This document shows positions 7,331-12,549 of a stretch of DNA of 12,549 nt, one piece after another. The notes below the pieces were generated by a model that was given only the letters and a program-made list of their open reading frames with translations, did not search any database and had not been told where the DNA came from. This stretch comes from Xanthobacteraceae bacterium. GTDB lineage: Bacteria; Pseudomonadota; Alphaproteobacteria; Rhizobiales; Xanthobacteraceae. The stretch is from the NCBI GenBank assembly GCA_030043175.1, contig JASHYD010000155.1:1-12549 (forward strand), read 5' to 3'. Within the stretch, counting starts at the first letter, position 1, and each line of letters starts with the position of its first letter. The position numbers and the translations under genes were made by a program.

Positions 7331-8871
7331 TGGAGCTCATCTGGTTCCTGGGGCGTTTCCACGTCCTGATCCTACACCTGCCGCTTGGCATACTGACCCT
7401 GGCGGTCGCGCTGGAGATCCTGGTCAGATTCCGACGGTTCAGGTTTCTTGAAAGCATGCTCGCTCCCGTCTGGATTGCCGGCGCGCTCAGCGCGTTGGCT
7501 ACAGTCGCCCTGGGACTCATGCACGCCACGGAGGAGAGCTTTGACGACGTACCGGCGGTGGACGCCCACGGCTTGGCTGGAATGACGCTGGCAGCAGCCG
7601 CCTGCCTGACGGCCATTCTGCGCACACGCCTGCACCCGCTGACCGCTTGGCCCAGCTCGGCTGGGTCCGAGAAGATTGGGTCGCGGATCAACGGAGCGGT
7701 GCGGTCGTTCTTCACCTCTGGCGGGGCTCTGGATCGCTCCTACGACAAGCTCTGGGCCGTTCCGGCGGCCGCGGTCTTGTTCCTGATGATTCTGACCGGG
7801 CACCTCGGCGGCAGCCTGACTCACGGCGACACCTACCTTGCGCAGTACGCCCCGGGCCCCATCCGGGTCCTTGCGGGTCTGCCGGCCGATGCCGGACCGA
7901 GGCCCAAGCCCGCTGATCTCGCGTCAGCGGACATCTATCTCGATGTAGTGCAGCCAGCTTTGGAGCAGCGGTGCTCGAACTGTCATAACAATTCCAAGAC
8001 GTCCGGCGGCTTTTCTTTGGCGAGCTACGAGACCCTGATGAAGGGCGGCTCCAAGGGCCCGGTGATTACCCCCGGCAACCCCTCCACCTCCGATCTTTTC
8101 CGACGGGTCACCCTGACGCCGGACCGTTCCGACTTCATGCCCAGGAATGGCAAGACGTCGCTCAACAAGAACGAGGTCGCCGCGATCGGCTGGTGGATAT
8201 CGCAAGGCGCGCCCAAGAGCGCTCTGGTCGGCAACCTGCAGCTGACGGCAGAGGCCTCCTCCGCCATCCAGGCGGTGATCGGAGTCGCCGGCGGAGGGGT
8301 CGGCGAAGAAGAGGAGGCGGCGGGCCCCGACGAAGCGCCCCTGCCGCAGGTGGCCGAGGCCGACAAGGCAGCGGTGGCCAAGGTTGTGGAGGAGGGCTTC
8401 ATCGTCAGGAAGATAGCCAAGGGCTCCAACCTCGTTGATGTGGACTATGTCTCCGCCCATCCGGTGACACCCGACATGATCAACGATCTGGCCAGGTTCG
8501 GGCCCAACATCCTGCGGCTAAACCTCAGGCACGCCGGCGTCACCGACTCGGAGGTCAAGACCATTGCGGGCTTCGCCAATCTGGGGCACCTACGCCTGGA
8601 GGAGAACGCCATCACCGATACTGCGGCTGCGGATATTGCCGACCTGAAGAACCTGACCTATTTGAACCTGACCAATACAAACGTAACGGACGCAGGCCTG
8701 GACCAGGTCTCGACCTTGCCCAAGCTGTCGCGCATCTATGTCTGGGGAACCGCCATCACCCCCAAGGCTGTGGACAAGGTGAAAGCCGCGTGCAAGGACC
8801 TCACGGTCTATGTCGGCTTCACCGCCAAGGACATTCCCGTCGAAACCAAGATCATCATGCCCGCGAATTGA
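7330..8871 (+). CDS. Membrane-anchored c-type cytochrome-domain protein with leucine-rich repeats
   Basis: This encodes 513 residues. The start overlaps the DUF1501 stop (TGATG), with AAGGG 9 nt upstream. The N-terminal 160 residues form about four membrane segments (near 3-31, 43-66, 80-98 and 140-159) and contain FHVLILHLPLG and LTGHLGGSLTHG, as in DUF2231-like membrane domains of planctomycete cytochrome proteins. A PSCyt1-type heme domain follows, with CSNCH at residues 215-219 and candidate axial Met270 (DFMPRNGK), ending GWWISQGAP. After an acidic Ala/Glu-rich linker (about 320-345) come four 24-residue leucine-rich repeats at about 395-490, starting LNLRHAGVTD, LRLEENAITD, LNLTNTNVTD and IYVWGTAITP. 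It probably anchors the exported partners at the membrane and passes electrons; the LRR could bind a partner or ligand. The last two are inference. Confidence 0.88.
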   Translation: MELIWFLGRFHVLILHLPLGILTLAVALEILVRFRRFRFLESMLAPVWIAGALSALATVALGLMHATEESFDDVPAVDAHGLAGMTLAAAACLTAILRTRLHPLTAWPSSAGSEKIGSRINGAVRSFFTSGGALDRSYDKLWAVPAAAVLFLMILTGHLGGSLTHGDTYLAQYAPGPIRVLAGLPADAGPRPKPADLASADIYLDVVQPALEQRCSNCHNNSKTSGGFSLASYETLMKGGSKGPVITPGNPSTSDLFRRVTLTPDRSDFMPRNGKTSLNKNEVAAIGWWISQGAPKSALVGNLQLTAEASSAIQAVIGVAGGGVGEEEEAAGPDEAPLPQVAEADKAAVAKVVEEGFIVRKIAKGSNLVDVDYVSAHPVTPDMINDLARFGPNILRLNLRHAGVTDSEVKTIAGFANLGHLRLEENAITDTAAADIADLKNLTYLNLTNTNVTDAGLDQVSTLPKLSRIYVWGTAITPKAVDKVKAACKDLTVYVGFTAKDIPVETKIIMPAN

Positions 8872-8874
8872 TCG

Positions 8875-10374
8875 CTATCCGAACGGGCGGGGGCCTTTCG
8901 GTCGTTCCTCTGGAGTCAGAACAGTCGAAGGTCGTTGCCATCGGCTCGCTTCCTTCTGAGAGTCGATGTCCCAGAAGGCTTGCTCCCCTAGCTGAGCAAG
9001 CGGCGTCATATCCCACAGCAAGACCGTCCCGTCGGAAGAACTCGTCGCGAGTAGCGTGCCGTCGGGACTGAACCTTGCGACTTAGACCTCAGCCAGCTGA
9101 CCGGCCATCCGGAGTAACTCGTCGCCCGACTGCGTGTCCCATATTCTGATGGAGAAGTCGGAACCACCTGTCACAGCCATGGTTGGTTTCGAGGGGAGGA
9201 AATCGATTGAATAGACCTCTCCCGTATGTCCGACGAGGCGCGACACCTCAGCGTCGGTAATCATGGACACGTTTTGAGCTCCCGACGATGCTCCTCCGCC
9301 GGATCCGTTGCCGCCTAATGCGACTAGCCCCGCTGGGGCGCCGGAGGCGACGGCCTTCACCTGCCCGACACCGGAGCCGAGTCTGTCGAACGTCAGCGCT
9401 CCGGCCACGGTGAAGTCCCGGCGCACGAGTGTGAGCCGCGCTCGGGAGTTGTACCCGACGAACATCACTGGCCCGTCGGAGAATCCGTGGCTGTCATAGG
9501 ATGTGATCGCAGGGATCACCACGCTCTTCGATATACCACAATGTCCGGGATCGAACTCGGCCACCAACGTTCCGTCGCTAGTTGCTGCTGCAAACAGCGA
9601 TTTTCGTCCCAATCTTACGAGCTCGTGGAAACTCGCGAGTTCAGGTATCGGGCACCTCTTGGCAGTTCCCGCGTCCACATCGATGGTGTACACCCCTTTC
9701 CGTCCCCCGAGAACGGCGTAACTTCCGATCTCGTCCAGCGCGAGTCGCGCGCTTTCATCAACATCTTCGAAGCGTCTTGAAAAGATCTGCCTTCCTGACA
9801 GGACATCGTCGATGACGACTCGCCCGTCGGAGAGCGTCATGCCGATCCGTCTGGCGTCACCTGAAAACATCAAACCCCGGGCCGTCACGTTGGAATGGAT
9901 CGCAACACGTTTCGCGGGGTCAGCCCCTGGGATATCATCGCGATAGTTGCCGCGCTTAGAGAGGTCTGGTTCTCGGCCAAAAAGTCGGCGGTGCGGAATA
10001 CTTAACCCGGATAACACAAGTGCTCGGGCGGTCGAGTCGCTGCGCGCGTTGAGGGCAAATCGCTGTCCAGCCGCGGATCGATCCAGCCGCGTCGACGCGA
10101 GTGCGGCGCGGAAGGCTGGAGCGAAGGCATCACGCATGCGAAAGTACCTCCATTGTTCTCCACTGATTTCAAGAGACCGCTCGCGCAACGCAGCAAGGTC
10201 GTTATCAGCAACCGCCTTCGCCATCGCGAGAATCGCAACGACCAACATCAAACCGCCGATCGCGGCAGCAAGAGTGCGGCGACGCGCGACACGTCGCTTC
10301 TCTCGCCGCCACAGCAAATCGAAATCGACGTCTAGAAGAAATCTCTGGGACGAGATTCGCGAGAAAATTTTCAA
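8875..10374 (-). pseudogene. Transmembrane/WD40 protein, N-terminally truncated, with internal stop
   Basis: The minus frame runs from about 10374 and, ignoring one TAA at 9082-9084, to a TAG at 8875-8877, about 498 coding codons. It begins near QRFLLDVDFDLLWRREKRR, a basic segment before a single membrane helix (about residues 35-55). A mostly degenerate beta-propeller follows, with clear WD40 units near the end: VGHTGEVYSIDFLPS, SIRIWDTQSG and, after the TAA, ARFSPDGTLLATSSSDG and VLLWDM. The basic-linker/membrane-helix/WD40 layout recalls bacterial TIR-domain or other effector proteins with C-terminal WD40 propellers. Any such N-terminal effector domain is missing: an in-frame TAG lies just upstream and sequence from 10376 belongs to a methyltransferase on the other strand. 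The gene converges on the redox operon with a 3-nt gap. TTG 10374 is only the edge of the open frame, not a credible start. Confidence 0.65.
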
Positions 10375-10375
10375 G

Positions 10376-10843
10376 AACTACGCCCTCAAATCGATGGACG
10401 AGGTTCTGGCCGAACTCGGCCTTGCGGATCGTCTCGTCAACGGTCCGCTCGGCCATAACACGCTTGCCGAAGCAACCGGATACAATCCGGATGCCCTGCG
10501 CCGGTTGCTTCGCGCAGCGGCGAGCTCCGGGCTTCTTGCTGCGACGTCTGACGGTGCCTACGGATTGACGCGGCTCGGCGAGAAACTCATATCCGATGGG
10601 TCGGGCTCGCTCCGCGATTACGCGATCTCGGTAACGAGCCCGGGAGCTTGGCTTTCCTGGGGACGTCTAGTCGAGGCTGTTCGCTACGGGGAGCCCCAAA
10701 CCGTGGCGGCGCTCGGCCGAGAACTCTTCGCGCATTATCGGCAGAATCCGGACGAAGGAGCGGCGTTTACCGGCGCGATGGCAGTCCGCTCGCGGAAGGT
10801 CGCGCAGGAGGTCGCGGGCGTGCTTGACACTTCGTTCAGTTGA
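10376..10843 (+). pseudogene. O-methyltransferase (family 2), N-terminal dimerisation domain only
   Basis: About 150 codons read MDEVLAELGLADRLVNGPLG (ATG 10394) and then TLAEATGYNPDALRRLLRAA, SSGLLAATSDGAYGLTRLGE and RKVAQEVAGVLD. This is the winged-helix dimerisation domain found at the N-terminus of SAM-dependent O-methyltransferases of the acetylserotonin/hydroxyneurosporene type (usually 330-370 residues). The Rossmann SAM-binding domain, which should follow VLDTS with a D-V-G-G-G-x-G motif, is absent. The frame ends TTCAGTTGA at 10843 and transposase-like sequence begins about 20 nt later. No ribosome binding site precedes ATG 10394. It is almost certainly a dead fragment bounded by rearrangement at both ends. 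Confidence 0.65.
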
Positions 10844-10863
10844 ATGGGCGCTTGAGGCTCTCG

Positions 10864-11052
10864 GACGCCGAGCGTTCGCTACGGCGGGCCCTGACTGAAT
10901 ACGTTGACCACTACCATCAGGAGCGCAACCACCAAGGAAAGGACAACGTCCTGCTATTTCCTCGGAACCGTGACCTCGATCGAGAGCGGTGCGTGCAATG
11001 CCGCGAGCGATTGGGCGGGCTCCTGCGTTATTATCATCAAGAGGCCGCATGA
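10864..11052 (+). mobile_element. Integrase-core transposase, C-terminal remnant
   Basis: The plus frame ending at TGA 11050-11052 reads AERSLRRALTEYVDHYHQER then NHQGKDNVLLFP and RERLGGLLRYYHQEAA. The segment E-Y-V-x-H-Y-H-x-E-R-x-H-Q-G-K containing the final glutamate region of a DDE (rve) integrase core, plus the R-E-R-L-G-G-L-L-x-Y-Y-x-x-E-A-A tail, matches the C-terminus of integrase-core insertion-sequence transposases of the IS3/IS481-like kind. The first about 250 residues, including both catalytic Asp residues, are missing. It is fused almost directly to the truncated methyltransferase, suggesting insertion followed by deletion. I found no clear terminal inverted repeat. Confidence 0.65.
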
Positions 11053-11111
11053 AAAGGCGGTCAGATGGGTTTTTTGATCAACCGGGATCATGGCTTGGTC
11101 TGGAGGGTCGG

Positions 11112-12164
11112 ATGGCAGAAACTAGGTTGGCCTTCGCCCTCGCGGGGCTCGGTGGCTTCAACGCCCATGGGGCGGGGTTCCTGCAGGCGGCGCGCGACAA
11201 TGGAATTAAGCCTGACCTCGTCACCGCGACCAGCGGCCAGATCGTGGTTCTCGCCGCCTACCTGAAAGGCGCAACGGATCTCAAGAAGGGGCTGATCGAC
11301 AAGGCGCTTGAACACAATCCGCTCGCACAGCTGCGGATCGCGTTGCTAGGCTACCCAGGTGTTTTCGAGCCCGCTGTCACCGAGGCAGTCGCGCGTATCC
11401 TGACGCCCCCCTTTTTCGGACTGGGCATCAATTTCTTCGCTGACCGCTTTCTTCCCGCACAGCTCTATAAGCCGACACGCACTGCCGAGATCATCAAGGA
11501 GTTGAGTGACACGCTGAATGACAGCCCCATCGGCGTCATCTTCAACACCTATGATCCCAGGACTAGCGCGGGCGTCCTTTGCGGCAACGACGCAGCACGC
11601 GAGCGTATGAAGACTGAAACCAGCATTAGCATCCTGCCCGATCAGAGGAGCCGCGATTCACATATCGCTAAATCGAGTGGAAAAGAGCAGGCCATCCTCT
11701 CTATCACGCCTATGGCCATCGAGTCCGCATTGTGGCTATCGTTCTACGGCTTCGCCAATATTCCTAACGGCCAAATGGATGGTGCCTATAATCGCTCGTG
11801 TATACTGTCCGAGCTGCACAATTTCGATCGCGTGATCGTCTGCCGGCCGCTCGCCAATGGTTGGGGGAACCATACTTTGCCGGAGAACTATTTCGACGTG
11901 CAGGACTGGAACACCGAGATGTGGTTCTCGGTCTGCTACAAGGCCGAGGTCGATGCCATGAAGCGGATCAACAGCCTCATCGAATCGGGCGTTATCACCG
12001 ATCGGAAATATAAGCTAGTCGACCTCCTGGAGATCGAGCCGGAGACACCGGCGGGTTACTTCAACTATTTCGTCGAGCGAGATTCAGTATTTGAAGATGC
12101 GCGCCGCAAGGCCGATGCGCTCTTCCGTTGGCTAAAGAACAACAAAGTTGGATCGAAGCCATGA
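11112..12164 (+). CDS. Patatin-like phospholipase family protein
   Basis: This encodes 350 residues. The start at 11112 is set by GGAGG at 11102-11106, 5 nt upstream, and by the core fold beginning at once (RLAFALAGLGGFNAHGAGFL); the frame is open further upstream but only through transposase sequence. The patatin features are a glycine-rich oxyanion loop (GLGGFNAHG, residues 12-20), a nucleophile elbow ATSGQ with Ser41, and the catalytic Asp in QMDGAYNRS at Asp223. Patatins use a Ser-Asp dyad to hydrolyse acyl esters of lipids. The elbow departs from the usual GxSxG by starting with Ala and ending with Gln. There is no signal peptide or obvious membrane segment, so it is probably cytosolic or peripheral. 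It stands alone, 60 nt after the transposase remnant. Family assignment is good; substrate is unknown. It appears intact, unlike its neighbours. Confidence 0.75.
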   Translation: MAETRLAFALAGLGGFNAHGAGFLQAARDNGIKPDLVTATSGQIVVLAAYLKGATDLKKGLIDKALEHNPLAQLRIALLGYPGVFEPAVTEAVARILTPPFFGLGINFFADRFLPAQLYKPTRTAEIIKELSDTLNDSPIGVIFNTYDPRTSAGVLCGNDAARERMKTETSISILPDQRSRDSHIAKSSGKEQAILSITPMAIESALWLSFYGFANIPNGQMDGAYNRSCILSELHNFDRVIVCRPLANGWGNHTLPENYFDVQDWNTEMWFSVCYKAEVDAMKRINSLIESGVITDRKYKLVDLLEIEPETPAGYFNYFVERDSVFEDARRKADALFRWLKNNKVGSKP

Positions 12165-12184
12165 ACTTTCGATGCGGTCGTCGG

Positions 12185-12208
12185 GATCTGCCGCGCGGCC
12201 CTCAGATC
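12185..12208 (+). repeat. Inverted repeat after the patatin gene
   Basis: GATCTG at 12185-12190 and CAGATC at 12203-12208 flank a GC-rich 12-nt loop that itself contains the palindrome GCCGCGCGGC. It lies 20 nt after the patatin stop. There is no U-tract, so it is at best a weak or factor-assisted terminator; the pairing may also be chance in GC-rich DNA. Confidence 0.25.
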
Positions 12209-12381
12209 GGCGCCCCGACTTCCTGGTGGCCTGAAGGAATGGTAGCAACATGATCGTCGGGTGCGCCCCTTTACGTTACCTCGGTGGGCGTCGCATTCTG
12301 AACCTGGGAAATTTGGTAATGCCGTGAATGGGTGAACGAACGAAGAAGATTGAGAAGGCTCATTTGTGCCCTTCCTGAGAG

Positions 12382-12400
12382 ATGGGTAACAGTTACCCAT
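12382..12400. repeat. Perfect 19-bp palindrome
   Basis: ATGGGTAAC, a single central A, then GTTACCCAT form a perfect inverted repeat with 9-bp arms. It lies in non-coding sequence between the patatin gene and the tRNA fragment. Candidate roles are an operator for a dimeric regulator or a recombinase arm site near the integration footprint. No second copy was seen in the window. Confidence 0.6.
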
Positions 12401-12427
12401 GTGGTCGGAATGGACCAAACAGAGGGC

Positions 12428-12468
12428 GGCTCCGGCGGGAATCGAACCTGCGACCTTCAGCTTAGAAG
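12428..12468 (-). tRNA. tRNA-Arg(TCT) 3' part, probable attachment-site remnant
   Basis: Read on the minus strand from 12468: anticodon loop CTTCTAA (anticodon TCT at 12466-12464), 3' side of the anticodon stem GCTGA, variable loop AGGTC, T arm GCAGG-TTCGATT-CCCGC, then acceptor strand CGGAGCC ending at 12428. The 5' half is absent: the five bases before the loop (GGTGC) give only two pairs with GCTGA, and no D arm or 5' acceptor strand follows in the remaining sequence. The T stem also has an A-C mismatch. A block starting at the anticodon loop and running to the tRNA 3' end is the usual core duplicated by tyrosine integrases, so this is probably an att footprint and not a working tRNA. Confidence 0.6.
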
Positions 12469-12549
12469 GCACCTGCGGTTGTTGTTTTATCAATGGCCAT
12501 TCTGACAAATCGACTGTTTTCCGAGCCATTGAACCCAAACGCTTATCAG

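Noticed and set aside
2163..8460. Several long minus-strand open frames inside the operon, up to 347 codons at 6260-7303
   Set aside because: They are antisense shadows of GC-rich genes: Arg/Val/His-rich translations without domain signatures, lying opposite well supported coding sequence.
9947..10375. Plus-strand open frame upstream of the methyltransferase fragment
   Set aside because: It is in frame with the methyltransferase but its translation is Arg/Ser-rich and antisense to well supported WD40/membrane sequence; only the part after about 10376 resembles a protein.
10989..11111. Longer N-terminus for the patatin-like protein
   Set aside because: The extension is out-of-frame transposase sequence; the ribosome binding site and fold start support ATG 11112.
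12065..12538. Minus-strand 157-codon open frame across the right edge
   Set aside because: It runs through the tRNA fragment (giving the familiar KVAGSIPAG translation of a tRNA 3' end), the palindrome and the antisense of the patatin gene; not a credible protein as a whole.
1..12549. CRISPR array, toxin-antitoxin pair, rRNA genes
   Set aside because: I saw no regularly spaced direct repeats, no small paired genes of known toxin-antitoxin type and no rRNA-like sequence.

Overview
This is a GC-rich window whose decayed genes look alphaproteobacterial, probably Hyphomicrobiales and Bradyrhizobium-like. That assignment rests on recalled resemblance of the TonB-receptor, coiled-coil, patatin and transposase fragments, not on a search. 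The centre is an intact three-gene operon of a type best known from Planctomycetes. It is embedded in a mosaic of truncated genes, recombinase and transposase remnants and a partial tRNA, so the window reads as the eroded edge of a mobile or rearranged accessory region carrying one conserved cargo operon.

Left flank (1-2144): no intact gene is visible. On the minus strand lie pieces of at least five unrelated genes: a TonB-dependent receptor barrel fragment (145-639) joined directly to a Nudix hydrolase C-terminus (621-743); a coiled-coil protein with a one-base frameshift in a homopolymer (766-1045); a short helical C-terminus (1129-1233); a serine-recombinase scrap (1286-1408); and an unidentified coding-like remnant (1272-1778). 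A 46-nt two-tier hairpin lies about 90 nt upstream of the operon.

Centre (2145-8871, plus strand): three tightly coupled genes. The first is a large exported protein with a PSCyt1 cytochrome-like domain, a DUF1549/PSCyt2 domain, a LamG-like domain and a DUF1553/PSD1 domain. The second is a Tat-exported DUF1501 protein. The third is a membrane-anchored protein with one c-type heme motif and four 24-residue leucine-rich repeats. Gene spacing (11 nt between stop and start, then a 1-nt overlap) implies co-transcription. Together they carry three CxxCH motifs and look like an envelope redox or glycan-related module anchored by the third protein. The substrate is unknown.

Right flank (8875-12549): a convergent, N-terminally truncated membrane/WD40 gene with an in-frame TAA, ending 3 nt from the operon; the N-terminal half of an O-methyltransferase; the C-terminal end of an integrase-core transposase; an apparently intact patatin-like hydrolase gene (11112-12164) with its own ribosome binding site; and a tail holding a 19-bp perfect palindrome and the 3' part of a tRNA-Arg(TCT), a typical footprint of site-specific integration.
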